Assembly (NCBI GenBank): GCA_910579465.1
Contig: CAJTUB010000007.1
Coordinates: 1-64,000 of the forward strand
Source: an uncultured Lachnospiraceae bacterium
GTDB taxonomy: Bacteria; Bacillota; Clostridia; Lachnospirales; Lachnospiraceae
Reading direction: 5' to 3'
DNA length: 64,000 nt
Under the pieces are notes generated by a model that worked only from the letters and a program-made list of their open reading frames with translations, ran no database searches and was not told where the DNA came from. The stretch's first letter is position 1, and each line of letters starts with the position of its first letter. This document shows, piece by piece, positions 51,601 to 59,384 of the stretch. The translations under genes were made by a program, and so were the position numbers.

Positions 51601-51847
51601 GGTGATTCATTTTGACCCGTGGTGGAATCCTGCCGTGGAGGAGCAGGCGTCGGACCGCGCGCACCGCATCGGGCAGGAAAAGACAGTCCACATTATAAGA
51701 CTTCTGACGAAGGGAACGATTGAGGAAAAAATATTCCGTCTGCAGAAAAAGAAGCAGGATTTGTTCCATGCAGTTATCGAGGAAGGAGAAACCTTCCTCA
51801 ATAAGCTGTCACCGGATGAAATCAAAGAGCTGTTCGAGGATATCTGA
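48623..51847 (+). CDS. SNF2-family helicase with SWIM zinc finger
   Basis: 1074 residues. The N-terminal SWIM finger is FSCNCPVLYMQKGACKHTVAALLHLL (CxC...CxH), followed by a middle SNF2-associated domain. The C-terminal SNF2 ATPase has GVLADDMGLGKTLQAITYMA (Walker A), FIDEAQYIKNA (DEAQ box), MTGTPIENSLSELWSIFDF, and later LISLKAGGTGLNLTGADTVIHFDPWWNPAVEEQASDRAHRIGQ (motifs V and VI). Bacterial members are DNA translocases thought to remodel nucleoprotein or remove RNA polymerase; exact role unknown. Follows the serpin-tail remnant and repeat; its flank is GC-rich like the rest of the chromosome. Confidence 0.95.
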   Translation: MIRLSRRKIQILAADEAVFQRGLAYFKEKRVLHAACSKDRKIYSFTVQGKQKYHVTIEETKEHDIEFSCNCPVLYMQKGACKHTVAALLHLLQYQEQEEQGIHLVMPKDMRVHKIVRYFINAQEQQYKKEIYRVEPCIEVPALLREENDPVYLSLRVGSTKLYRVQRLKRFLTEYKKNETIALGKEFCYVPEESEFDHASVQLLQELVSYAEVLELVDGKNSMKLFQKSKIVLNRNLLTRVLKLCRNLPFILKLSETELDNVRFVQGNPPIEYDIFMQEGSVSMNYKEQEHVIPIAADGSLLLRDNVLYLPEERFMKTYLPFYSTLGDDKAPLVFEDDYENAFLEYVLPVIHETLQVEVPEEVHARYVTLPFSAKVYFDLFHSAVRATVYYVYGEYEFNSFETPALGGTILVREKEQEAQLDALLERYGFEPHNGFYLMKNEEDIYALITEGISLLAEHAVLYSSDDFTRMRTKRHTNVQLGIEIPSGEDLLKIEFQYDSVSKEELRAVFYSYRQKKKYHRLSDGSFLDLTDESFMKTADLLESMNLSYRDFDKNGDLKVPKNFAAYLDFLPQEMGFEVKKDKNFQALTRRLLSPGKQEYAVPDTIHAELREYQKTGFSWLRMLSDNGFGGVLADDMGLGKTLQAITYMASVLKEESFSEVPFLVVCPTSLLYNWLDEVETYAPQFRVRVVQGAPEERRELLRHSAEWDLCITSYPLLRRDLEIYRRKRFHTVFIDEAQYIKNAMTGNARSVKELFAKTRFAMTGTPIENSLSELWSIFDFIMPGYLFSYARFAKRYERPAMMGHTEQLQQLNRRIKPFLLRRMKEDVLSELSEKIETKLVTDLTEEQRLLYLSYVRQARQDIAEDILRLGTEKSRMQILAALTRLRQICCHPGMFLENYGGGSGKASLFLQIMDELKKNGHRVLVFSQFTSMLEILKDSLTEAEFSYFYLNGATKPADRQEYVKRFNAGEGDLFLISLKAGGTGLNLTGADTVIHFDPWWNPAVEEQASDRAHRIGQEKTVHIIRLLTKGTIEEKIFRLQKKKQDLFHAVIEEGETFLNKLSPDEIKELFEDI

Positions 51848-51864
51848 GGCTTTCTGGGAGGGCA

Positions 51865-51898
51865 AAAGCAACGCACTTTGACGTTAATCAAAGTGCGT
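51865..51898. terminator. terminator between converging genes
   Basis: Perfect 11-bp stem ACGCACTTTGA / TCAAAGTGCGT (51871-51881 and 51888-51898). On the minus strand it is followed by TGCTTTTGCC. It includes the stop codon of the zinc-ribbon gene. Confidence 0.7.
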
Positions 51899-52774
51899 GC
51901 TGTAAAAGTCTTCAATCAGCTGTTCGGCAAACGAAGAGTTCAGGTCCGGAAATTCCGCAAGCATCGTCTCACGGATACGGTCGAGGCGGTTTAAATAGAG
52001 CAGCTCTTCGCTTTTGCCATCGGTACCCGTTTTGGTATCGTAGGTGTGCAGGGTATCCTCGGAGATGTTTTCCTCAAGCCACTTCTTTACCTCTGTGGTG
52101 AGCGCCTTTTCCTTTACTGCGTCTTCTTTCAGCTTGCCTGCCTTTGCAAAAGAGAAGATGCCCATGACAAGGAATGCCGTAAACATGACAAAAATAACTG
52201 CGGCAGAGAATACATTAAACAGAGGCACGATATCAAGCAGGTTCAGCAAGGCAAAGCCCGTACCCAAAATACCAAAGCTGATAAAGGTAAAGCCCGAGGA
52301 ACGGTAGTCATCGTAGCGGGAGACTGCGCTGACATAGCTTTTTTCATGGCGGAATACGTCCTTTTCCTCTGGAAGCTCTTCGGTATCTTCTCCTGCATCC
52401 GCCTCTTCTTCCTCTGCAAAGAGCTCCTGCTCCGGTGTTTCCTCACCGGAAAGGAACGCGTTCTCTGCCTCTACAGAATAGAATGCCTGAAAATGACGCT
52501 TTGCGTCCCGGTAAGCTTCCGGTGTAGTATATACGGCAATCAGACCTTCCTCATCCGGCTCCGCAACGTTTACCGGAACACCGGAATATTCCAGAAAGTC
52601 GGCCAGCTTTTTTGCAAACTCCGGCTGACTGCCGTCAATCTTAGCCAGTAAAGCGGTCGCCTCACTGCTGTCTACCTTTACGGCACTTAAATCAGCAACC
52701 AGCTCCGCCTTACAATCCGCACAATGCGTAATTCCTTCCCGATATTCCGTTTTACAATTCGGACACCACGGCAT
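51884..52774 (-). CDS. zinc-ribbon membrane protein with DUF2007-like segment
   Basis: 296 residues from ATG 52774 (AAGGAGGAAAGGAT upstream); a longer frame upstream is not credited. N-terminal zinc ribbon (CPNC...CADC), then a stretch like DUF2007 (FLEYSGVPVNVAEPDEEGLIAVYTTPEAYRDAKR). A Glu-rich linker and two hydrophobic helices (FISFGILGTGFALLNLLDIVPLFNVFSAAVIFVMFTAFLVMGIFSF) are followed by a cytoplasmic tail. Common in Lachnospiraceae, function unknown. Confidence 0.8.
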   Translation of the reverse strand: MPWCPNCKTEYREGITHCADCKAELVADLSAVKVDSSEATALLAKIDGSQPEFAKKLADFLEYSGVPVNVAEPDEEGLIAVYTTPEAYRDAKRHFQAFYSVEAENAFLSGEETPEQELFAEEEEADAGEDTEELPEEKDVFRHEKSYVSAVSRYDDYRSSGFTFISFGILGTGFALLNLLDIVPLFNVFSAAVIFVMFTAFLVMGIFSFAKAGKLKEDAVKEKALTTEVKKWLEENISEDTLHTYDTKTGTDGKSEELLYLNRLDRIRETMLAEFPDLNSSFAEQLIEDFYSTHFD

Positions 52775-52906
52775 ATCCTTTCCTCCTTTTGGTTCAAGAT
52801 AGAATAACACTGTCATAATACTATGGTTCCAGTATAGCCCAAGCGGCAGATAATTTCAACTATAATGTTTGACTGCCTGCACTTACTTGAGAGACAATTC
52901 AGATTA

Positions 52907-52935
52907 TTGTATATTTTCATTGTATGTGATATAAT
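52907..52935 (+). promoter_or_regulatory. promoter of the putative small RNA
   Basis: TTGTAT (52907-52912), 17-bp spacer, TATAAT (52930-52935). The zinc-ribbon gene reads away, so this promoter serves the region 52942-53128. Confidence 0.7.
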
Positions 52936-52941
52936 AGATCC

Positions 52942-53128
52942 AAGTGATACAATATATGAGAACGGAAAGCCAGTCGCCTCTATGAATACAGGAGCTGGTG
53001 TTTGTAGGAATCAGAGCAGCCAGGCGGGATACAGTAACTAAAAGACGATTCGTCAAGCTTGCAGACCGCATATCAAGGTGTCGGGTGCGCCCGGTTATTA
53101 CGTTAAGGTAGTAGCCGGGCTGTTTTTT
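52942..53128 (+). ncRNA. putative stand-alone structured RNA
   Basis: About 187 nt between a sigma-A promoter and a Rho-independent terminator, with no credible reading frame. The ends pair over a long range: GATAC (near 52946) with GTGTC (near 53078), ATATG with CATAT, CGG with CCG. Inside, CGCCT pairs with AGGCG and encloses a 10-bp stem CTATGAATAC / GTGTTTGTAG. The terminator stem is GCCCGGTTATTA / TAGTAGCCGGGC (53089-53100 and 53109-53120) with TGTTTTTTT. A 6S-like RNA or an orphan riboswitch are both possible. I found no motif that decides. Confidence 0.6.
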
Positions 53129-53153
53129 TGTTTCAGGAGGTTTTTATGGATTC

Positions 53154-53182
53154 TTTACGGAACCGGTAAAATATGTTATACT
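53154..53182 (+). promoter_or_regulatory. promoter of the TIGR03960 operon
   Basis: TTTACG (53154-53159), 17-bp spacer, TATACT (53177-53182) with an extended TG one base upstream of the -10. It lies just after the small-RNA terminator, so the operon does not need read-through. Confidence 0.6.
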
Positions 53183-53220
53183 GGTAAGCGTTTAGTAAGC
53201 TGTTTTTAAGGAGGCTGTTT

Positions 53221-55155
53221 ATGTCAGGGAAACAGACGTTTGTGCGTAAGCTGGCGCTTTCCGATGAAATCCTGCTTTCGGTGGACAAGCCGGCGCGGTA
53301 TATCGGCGGGGAAGTGAATATGGTGATGAAAAATCCGAGGGAGGTCGATATCCGCTTTTGTATGTGTTTTCCGGATGTGTACGAGGTCGGGATGTCGCAC
53401 CTCGGAATCCAGATATTATATGATATGTTTAACCGGAGGGAGGATACGTATTGTGAACGGGTGTATTCCCCGTGGCCGGATTTGGACAAGATTCTGCGGG
53501 AAAAGAAGATTCCGCTGTTTGCCTTGGAGAGCCAGGAGCCATTAAAGGAGTTTGATTTCCTCGGGATTACCTTGCAGTATGAAATGTGCTATACGAACGT
53601 ACTGCAGATTCTTGACCTTGCCGGGATTCCGCTTCACGCCGCAGAGCGCGGGGAGGAGGACCCGATTGTCGTCGGCGGGGGGCCCTGCGCCTACAATCCG
53701 GAGCCGCTTGCGGAGTTTTTTGACTTTTTCTATCTGGGCGAGGGCGAGACCGTCTATTATGAAATTCTGGACAAATACAAGGAGCATAAAAGGCGCGGCG
53801 GCAGCCGGAAGGAGTTTTTAGAGGAGATTGCAGGGATAGAGGGGATGTATGTGCCGCAGTTCTATGAGGTTTCCTACCATGAGGATGGGACGCTTGCTTC
53901 CTTTGAGCCGGTCAATCCCCATGCAAAGCGTATCATCCGTAAGCAGGTCGAGATGTCGCTTTCCGATACCTTTTATCAGGAAAAGCCGCTTGTGCCGTAC
54001 CTGCGTGTGATTCAGGACCGCGTTGTCCTTGAAATCCAGCGTGGCTGTATCCGGGGCTGCCGGTTCTGTCAGGCGGGGATGCTCTACCGTCCGATCAGGG
54101 AGCGTGATGTGGAGTATCTGAAGCGTCTTGCAGTAACGATGCTCCGTTCGACCGGACAGGAGGAGATTTCGCTTTCCTCGCTGAGCTCGAGCGACTATTC
54201 CTGCCTGAAGGAGCTGGTCTATTTCCTGATTGATACGTTCCAGAAGGAGGGCGTGAACATTTCCCTGCCTTCCCTGCGGATTGATGCGTTTGCGCTGGAT
54301 GTGATGAGTAAGGTACAGGATATTACAAAGTCCAGCCTTACCTTTGCGCCGGAGGCAGGAAGCCAGCGGATGCGCAACGTCATCAATAAGGGGCTGACAA
54401 AGGAGGATATTTTAAGCGGGGCAGCGGAGGCGTTCCGGGGCGGCTGGAACAAGGTAAAGCTGTATTTCATGCTCGGGCTTCCGACGGAGGGAGAGGAAGA
54501 TATCCGCCAGATAGCAGAGCTTTCCAACGAGATTGCAAAGGTATACTATGATACCATACCAAAGTCCGAACGCCACGGAAAGGTACAGATTACGACGAGT
54601 ACGTCATTTTTTGTGCCGAAGCCGTTTACGCCGTTCCAGTGGGTCCGCATGGATACCGCAGAAGAGTTTACGGCAAAGCGGAAGCTTTTGTCCGCAGCAA
54701 TGAAGGAGCAGTTAAATGCAAAGAGCATGAAATATAACTGGCACGATACGGATGTGACTATGTTAGAGGGTGTATTTGCCAGAGGAGACAGGCGCTGTGC
54801 CGCGCTGCTCGAGGGAGCCTACCGGGACGGCTGTATGTTCGATTCGTGGTCGGAGTTTTTCCGCGGGGATATCTGGCAGAAGCAGTTTGAAAAGACCGGG
54901 CTTTCCCTGGAGTTTTATACCTCCAGGGAGCGTGCAAAGGACGAGCTGTTTCCGTGGGATTTTATCGATGCCGGAATTACAAAGAATTTTCTATACCGTG
55001 AGTACGAAAAGAGCAGGCGGGAGGAGATTACGCCGAACTGCAGGAAGGGCTGTGCCGGCTGTGGGGCAAAGCAGTTCCACGGCGGCGTATGCTATGAACC
55101 GCGCAACGAATCAGGGGAAGTGGCGTCAAAGGAGTGTCTGCTTGCCGACTGTTAA
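53221..55155 (+). CDS. B12-binding-type radical SAM protein (TIGR03960 family)
   Basis: 644 residues. N-terminal cobalamin-binding-like domain (VDIRFCMCFPDVYEVGMSHLGIQILYDMFN), then a radical SAM core with RGCIRGCRFCQAGMLYRPIRER (CxxxCxxC), and a C-terminal region ending in CRKGCAGCGAKQF. This family is always beside a DUF2344 protein and RNase G in Clostridia. The reaction is unproven; a tRNA or rRNA target is often suspected because of the neighbours. AAGGAGG lies seven bases before the ATG. Confidence 0.93.
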   Translation: MSGKQTFVRKLALSDEILLSVDKPARYIGGEVNMVMKNPREVDIRFCMCFPDVYEVGMSHLGIQILYDMFNRREDTYCERVYSPWPDLDKILREKKIPLFALESQEPLKEFDFLGITLQYEMCYTNVLQILDLAGIPLHAAERGEEDPIVVGGGPCAYNPEPLAEFFDFFYLGEGETVYYEILDKYKEHKRRGGSRKEFLEEIAGIEGMYVPQFYEVSYHEDGTLASFEPVNPHAKRIIRKQVEMSLSDTFYQEKPLVPYLRVIQDRVVLEIQRGCIRGCRFCQAGMLYRPIRERDVEYLKRLAVTMLRSTGQEEISLSSLSSSDYSCLKELVYFLIDTFQKEGVNISLPSLRIDAFALDVMSKVQDITKSSLTFAPEAGSQRMRNVINKGLTKEDILSGAAEAFRGGWNKVKLYFMLGLPTEGEEDIRQIAELSNEIAKVYYDTIPKSERHGKVQITTSTSFFVPKPFTPFQWVRMDTAEEFTAKRKLLSAAMKEQLNAKSMKYNWHDTDVTMLEGVFARGDRRCAALLEGAYRDGCMFDSWSEFFRGDIWQKQFEKTGLSLEFYTSRERAKDELFPWDFIDAGITKNFLYREYEKSRREEITPNCRKGCAGCGAKQFHGGVCYEPRNESGEVASKECLLADC

Positions 55156-55170
55156 GGAGGAAATAAAACG

Positions 55171-55971
55171 ATGAATGTCAGGGTACGCTTTGCAAAATAC
55201 GGAGCGGTCAAGTTTGTAGGGCATCTGGATGTGCTGCGGTATTTCCAGAAGGCGGTTCGCCGTGCGGAGTTGGATATCGTATATTCGAAAGGGTATCATC
55301 CGCACCAGATTATGTCGTTTGCGCTGCCGCTTGGCGTCGGGCTTACAAGCGATTCCGAATATATGGATATGGAGCTGTATGGAGCCTTTACACCAAAGGA
55401 GGTTACAGAACGTCTGGACGCGGCAATGACGGAGGGCTTTTCCGTAACGGGCTGCCGGGTGCTTCCGGAACCGGAAAACGGCAGGAAGCGGGAAGCCGCA
55501 ATGTCCCTGATTGCAGCAGCCGACTATCTTGTTTCACTGAAGGACGGTTATGCGTTTCCGCTTGACGGGGAGGCGTTTTACAGGGAATTTCAGGCTTTCT
55601 GCGGGCAGGAGCGCATTCCGGTGTTAAAAAAGATGAAAAAGTCCGGAGAGGAGCAGGAGATGGACGTGAAACAGTTCCTTTACGGCATCGGCCGGGACAG
55701 GGAGGAGCTTCTTTCCAATACAGGGGCAGTGCGTCCGCCGGATGTGGTGACAGAGAGCTATCAGACGGAGGTGCGTTCCCGTGCGGAGCGGTATGAAAAC
55801 GGAAGGACGCTTGCCATGCGGCTTTCCGCCGGCAGTGCCAATAATATCCGGCCGGAGCTTCTGACAGAGGCGTTCTGCCACGCCTGCGACACGGAATATA
55901 ACCCGTATGCATGGCAGATTCACCGCTTTGACCTGTATGGGGGGACGGCGCCGGATTTTGAGAGGCTGTAG
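55171..55971 (+). CDS. DUF2344 protein (TIGR03936 family)
   Basis: 266 residues. N-terminus NVRVRFAKYGAVKFVGHLDVLRYFQKAVRRAELDIVYSKGYHPHQIMSFALPLGVGLTS is diagnostic for the radical-SAM-linked TIGR03936 domain. Fifteen bases after the TIGR03960 gene with a good AAGGAGG. In some bacteria the two are one fused protein, so they probably form a complex. Function unknown. Confidence 0.94.
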   Translation: MNVRVRFAKYGAVKFVGHLDVLRYFQKAVRRAELDIVYSKGYHPHQIMSFALPLGVGLTSDSEYMDMELYGAFTPKEVTERLDAAMTEGFSVTGCRVLPEPENGRKREAAMSLIAAADYLVSLKDGYAFPLDGEAFYREFQAFCGQERIPVLKKMKKSGEEQEMDVKQFLYGIGRDREELLSNTGAVRPPDVVTESYQTEVRSRAERYENGRTLAMRLSAGSANNIRPELLTEAFCHACDTEYNPYAWQIHRFDLYGGTAPDFERL

Positions 55972-55998
55972 CCAGAAACAGGGGAGGAATGAAGAAAG

Positions 55999-57183
55999 AT
56001 GTACAGGTTAGTGATTACGAAGCGGGATTCGTTTGTGTTTTCGGTCGTGTTTAACGGGGAGGGCAAGCCGGTGGAGCTGTATGCCGAGCCGGAGGGTACG
56101 CCGTCCCGGCTCGGCAATATTTATCTCGGTCATGTAATGAATGTGGTGCCAAATATCGAGGCGGCATTTATTGAAATTGAAGGCGGCTGTATGTGCTATT
56201 GCTCGCTAAGGGAGAAGACCTCCTATTTGTTCGGGCCGCATGCAAACCAGAACAGGCTCTGTCAGGGAGATTATGTTCTGGTACAGGTACAGCGTGAGGG
56301 AATTAAGACAAAACAGCCCTCCGTCAGCGGAAAGCTGCAGTTTACAGGGAAATATCTGGTGCTGCTGCATGATACCAGAGGTGTGAAGATTTCACATAAA
56401 ATTACGAAGCCGGAGGATGTCAGTCGGCTGAAAACACTGTTTTCTAATTGTGAAAATGAGAATTACGGACTAATCGTGCGCACAAACGCTCTACAAGTGT
56501 CGGATTTTCAGTTAAAAGCAGAGGAAGAGCGGCTGGTATCGTTTTACCGGACCGTCTGTGAAACCGGCATTCATAAGCAGAGAGGGAGCCTGGTGTACCA
56601 AAGCTTTCCGTGGTATATCGATTTGCTGCGGGACCTTCCGGAGCAGGAGCTTTCCGAGGTAGTGACCGACGACGCGGAGGTGTTTGCAAGGCTTGCCGAA
56701 TATACAGAGCTGTTCCAGCCGGAGGATGTGAAAAAGCTCAGACTGTATACAGATGAAACGCTGTCCCTCGGGGCGCTGTATTCCCTGCAGAAGATAAAGG
56801 AGGAGGCGCTTTCGAAAACCGTCTGGCTGAAGTCCGGTGCTTCGATTGTCATCGAACCGACCGAAACGCTTACGGTAATTGATGTCAATACCGGTAAGGC
56901 GATTAACGGTAAAAAAACAGGCGATGAGATGTTTTACAAAATTAATGAGGAGGCGGCAAGAGCATGTATGCAGCAAATCCGCCTCCGGAATCTGTCAGGA
57001 ATGATTCTGATTGACTTTATCAATATGGAAAAGGAAGCTTATAACGAGCGGCTGTTACAGCTTCTGCGGGAGCTTGCCACAGAGGACCGGGTGCCGGTAA
57101 CGGTCGTTGACATGACTGGTTTAAAGCTTGTGGAGCTGACGAGAAAAAAGGTAAAAAAGCCACTGCATGAAATATTTTCCTGA
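55999..57183 (+). CDS. rng: ribonuclease E/G family protein
   Basis: 394 residues. S1-like RNA-binding domain (LGNIYLGHVMNVVPNIEAAFIEI...), RNase H-like/5'-sensor region (GLIVRTNAL), and catalytic part with DVNTGKAINGKKTGDEMFYKINEEAARACMQQIRLRNLSGMILIDFINME. The two metal-binding Asp residues (VIDVNTG and ILIDFINM) are present. Third gene of the TIGR03960-DUF2344-RNase G set that normally precedes rplU; here 3.9 kb of accessory DNA separates them. The zinc-link CPxC motif of RNase E/G is not obvious at the C-terminus (ends LTRKKVKKPLHEIFS). Confidence 0.92.
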   Translation: MYRLVITKRDSFVFSVVFNGEGKPVELYAEPEGTPSRLGNIYLGHVMNVVPNIEAAFIEIEGGCMCYCSLREKTSYLFGPHANQNRLCQGDYVLVQVQREGIKTKQPSVSGKLQFTGKYLVLLHDTRGVKISHKITKPEDVSRLKTLFSNCENENYGLIVRTNALQVSDFQLKAEEERLVSFYRTVCETGIHKQRGSLVYQSFPWYIDLLRDLPEQELSEVVTDDAEVFARLAEYTELFQPEDVKKLRLYTDETLSLGALYSLQKIKEEALSKTVWLKSGASIVIEPTETLTVIDVNTGKAINGKKTGDEMFYKINEEAARACMQQIRLRNLSGMILIDFINMEKEAYNERLLQLLRELATEDRVPVTVVDMTGLKLVELTRKKVKKPLHEIFS

Positions 57184-57191
57184 TTCAAGGA

Positions 57192-58397
57192 CTACTTTGG
57201 TATGGCTTTGAAAAATTCCTTGTCCCAGGAATATCCGCCGCAGGCGTCCAGTTCTTCTTCCGTCAGCATGAAGTGTCTGTTCATGCCGCCGCGGTCTGCC
57301 GTTGCGTCACAGTAATAGCCGGTTCCGTCCAGCACCAGATAGTTCCACATATGATGCTCTCCGTTGTATGTACCGGAAACCGTATAGTTTTCGATACCGG
57401 ACATCGTTAAAAGCATTTCAAAGGCATGGCTGTATCCGCCGCAGATGGCGGTACCGTTTTGCAGCGCGCCCAGAGCTACCGTGGATTCATATGGCATGCT
57501 GCTGCGGTCGGTATAATAGCGGAAGTCATAGGATACATTTTTGGTAATATAGGAATAGAGGGCTTCTACTTTTTCCCGCGTCGTCATCGTGCTTTTAGTC
57601 AGCTCCGGAAGCAGACTGCTGCACAATGCAAAGCTTTCATTGATGGCGTCCGTGCATTCGGACAGGGTTTTTCCGAGGGCTGGCGAAGCGATGAGTTCCG
57701 TTCCGTCCGCATTGAGCGTAAAGACAATCCAGCCATAGCCTGCCTGCAGCAATGCCCTGCTGACATCGTTAATATTTAATGCCGACTCTGTAATTGCAAC
57801 CGGAAGTCGTTCAATCCCGTTTATCATACTTTGTGCCATAACCTTTGCATCATACAGGGAGGCGATGGTATGGCTCCCGGCAGGAGTACCGGACGCATAG
57901 GCGCCTGTTTTGTACGGCATATAGGAAAACCGGCACACAGCCGTAGTGTCTTCCACTGATACCGCAACGTCATAGGTATATTTTAGCTCCGGATATTTCG
58001 CTAAAACCGCATGATAAATGTTTTTCAGGTCAATTTCGATTCCCCAGGTCCAGGTCATCCCGTCGACGTTAAGAACCACCTCCGGCTCCAGGCCGGTCAT
58101 TGCTTCAAGGAAACGGTTCTGAATATCTTCTGTTGTAAGGACTTCCGGAAGGTCCGGCAGCTTTGTGGGAGCTTCGGCAGAAGGCTCCGGAAGCTCCGGG
58201 ATGGGTGTTGCGGACGGCAGGGGCGTAACCTCATCCGGCGTTTCCGACGGCAGAGGGGGAACGCTTCCCGGCATCCCGGACGGCGTTATAGCATCGTTTG
58301 CAGGCAGCGTGGTATCTTTGCCTGAGCAGGCGGCAAAAAGAAGTATTCCGGTGAATACCAGAAGGGAGCAGTGACGCAGTATCGTTTTTTTGTTCAT
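57192..58397 (-). CDS. transglutaminase-like lipoprotein
   Basis: 401 residues. Lipobox LLFAACSG (Cys24) at the N-terminus, then a Pro/Thr/Ser/Glu-rich linker (residues 30-85) that may span the wall. The C-terminal domain is transglutaminase-like: Cys in NGTAICGGYSHAFEMLL, His in GEHHMWNYLVL and Asp in YYCDATADRGG, the usual Cys-His-Asp triad. Surface-exposed; could be a peptidase or cross-linker of wall peptides. Start ATG 58397 with AAGAAAGGA upstream. Only eight bases separate its end from the converging rng gene. Confidence 0.88.
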   Translation of the reverse strand: MNKKTILRHCSLLVFTGILLFAACSGKDTTLPANDAITPSGMPGSVPPLPSETPDEVTPLPSATPIPELPEPSAEAPTKLPDLPEVLTTEDIQNRFLEAMTGLEPEVVLNVDGMTWTWGIEIDLKNIYHAVLAKYPELKYTYDVAVSVEDTTAVCRFSYMPYKTGAYASGTPAGSHTIASLYDAKVMAQSMINGIERLPVAITESALNINDVSRALLQAGYGWIVFTLNADGTELIASPALGKTLSECTDAINESFALCSSLLPELTKSTMTTREKVEALYSYITKNVSYDFRYYTDRSSMPYESTVALGALQNGTAICGGYSHAFEMLLTMSGIENYTVSGTYNGEHHMWNYLVLDGTGYYCDATADRGGMNRHFMLTEEELDACGGYSWDKEFFKAIPK

Positions 58398-58458
58398 GGC
58401 AGATATCCTTTCTTTATGTAATAGAATACAGTTTTACAGACCGTCATAATGCGGCTCC

Positions 58459-59082
58459 TTATGGCTTTTCCAATACGCCGTGCAGAAGGATTTCCAGCTG
58501 GCGGCGGCACATTTCTTCATGCCTGCAAAGAAGCTCTTTGGTCGGTTTTTCTCCCCCGGACATAACGGGAAAACGTGTATTAAAAAAGTCCATGTAAAGC
58601 TTAAAATCCTCTACAATCACGGCAACCGTCAGCCCTTTGCGCAGCTTCTGTCCGCTTAACAGTCCGGTCAGGATAGAGAGATTTAGCGCATCGAAGTCGT
58701 TGCGGCAGGCTGCAATTTCATTGCGGAGGGAGGACGGAGGCGTAAGGGCGGCATCCGTGAAAATCCCCTGATAAAGCGGATTTTCCGCAAAGAACAGAAG
58801 CCTTGCGTCAAAATAGCGCTTCAGCTGCTGCTCCGGTGTCCCGGAGATGGGCTCTGAGGCATCTTTTAAACAGGAGGCTAATGCGTCGAAGCATTCCTTG
58901 ACACATAGGAGGTAAAGCTCCTTCTTATCCTTGAAATAGTGATAAAGCATCCCTTTTGAAATGGAATGCTTTGCGCAAACCACATTGAGTGACGCATTTT
59001 CATAGCCGTTTTCTGAAAACTCCTCCATAGCTGCGGTAAGAATCCGCTGTCGTGCCAGCCTGTTTTTTTCTTCCTGTTTCAT
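58459..59082 (-). CDS. TetR-family regulator
   Basis: 207 residues from ATG 59082, after TTTGGAGGT. The N-terminal helix-turn-helix (RILTAAMEEFSENGYENASLNVVCAKHSISKGMLYHYFKDKKELYLLC) is the TetR signature. The C-terminal ligand domain is helical and contains two Cys. It heads a minus-strand pair with the lipoprotein (61-base gap) and has its own promoter, with palindromes at the transcription start. Likely regulates itself and the lipoprotein; inducer unknown. Confidence 0.9.
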   Translation of the reverse strand: MKQEEKNRLARQRILTAAMEEFSENGYENASLNVVCAKHSISKGMLYHYFKDKKELYLLCVKECFDALASCLKDASEPISGTPEQQLKRYFDARLLFFAENPLYQGIFTDAALTPPSSLRNEIAACRNDFDALNLSILTGLLSGQKLRKGLTVAVIVEDFKLYMDFFNTRFPVMSGGEKPTKELLCRHEEMCRRQLEILLHGVLEKP

Positions 59083-59105
59083 TGGTGTACCTCCAAACAA
59101 AAACA

Positions 59106-59156
59106 GACCACATGGTCTATAATTGGATTATAGCACGGGCGGCGGAGCATGTCAAC
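59106..59156 (-). promoter_or_regulatory. tetR promoter with operator palindromes
   Basis: Minus strand TTGACA (59151-59156), 17-bp spacer, TATAAT (59128-59133). The -10 is part of the inverted repeat CTATAAT-TGG-ATTATAG (59118-59134). A second dyad AGACCA-CA-TGGTCT... (59106-59119) covers the start site. Both suit autoregulation by the TetR protein. Confidence 0.78.
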
Positions 59157-59166
59157 CGGCTAAGAA

Positions 59167-59315
59167 CCTGAGTTTCCGTATTTTATTGTTACTATTCACA
59201 GCACCCCACCCCATGCGCACTCGTCGCCCTTACGGGCTCCAGTCCCGCTCCTTGCGGAGCTAAGACTGCTTATGTGGGTGGGTAACATTTTATTCACAAA
59301 ATGCAGAAACTCAGG
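59167..59315. repeat. inverted-repeat element, copy D
   Basis: 149 bp. Ends CCTGAGTTTCCGTATTTT (59167-59184) and AAATGCAGAAACTCAGG (59299-59315) are inverted repeats. An inner pair CCCACCC / GGGTGGG and several small palindromes fill the middle. It lies between tetR and ddh. Confidence 0.75.
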
Positions 59316-59324
59316 CAAAAAGGA

Positions 59325-59353
59325 TTGACAATCATTTTTCGCAGGAATATAAT
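59325..59353 (+). promoter_or_regulatory. ddh promoter
   Basis: TTGACA (59325-59330), 17-bp spacer, TATAAT (59348-59353), 31 bases before the start codon. Confidence 0.85.
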
Positions 59354-59384
59354 TAGTTCATCTTTTTTTCGGAGGAATACAGAC

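Noticed and set aside
52942..53128. T-box, TPP, cobalamin or SAM riboswitch
   Set aside because: The hallmark sequences of these classes are not present, and the next gene has its own promoter.
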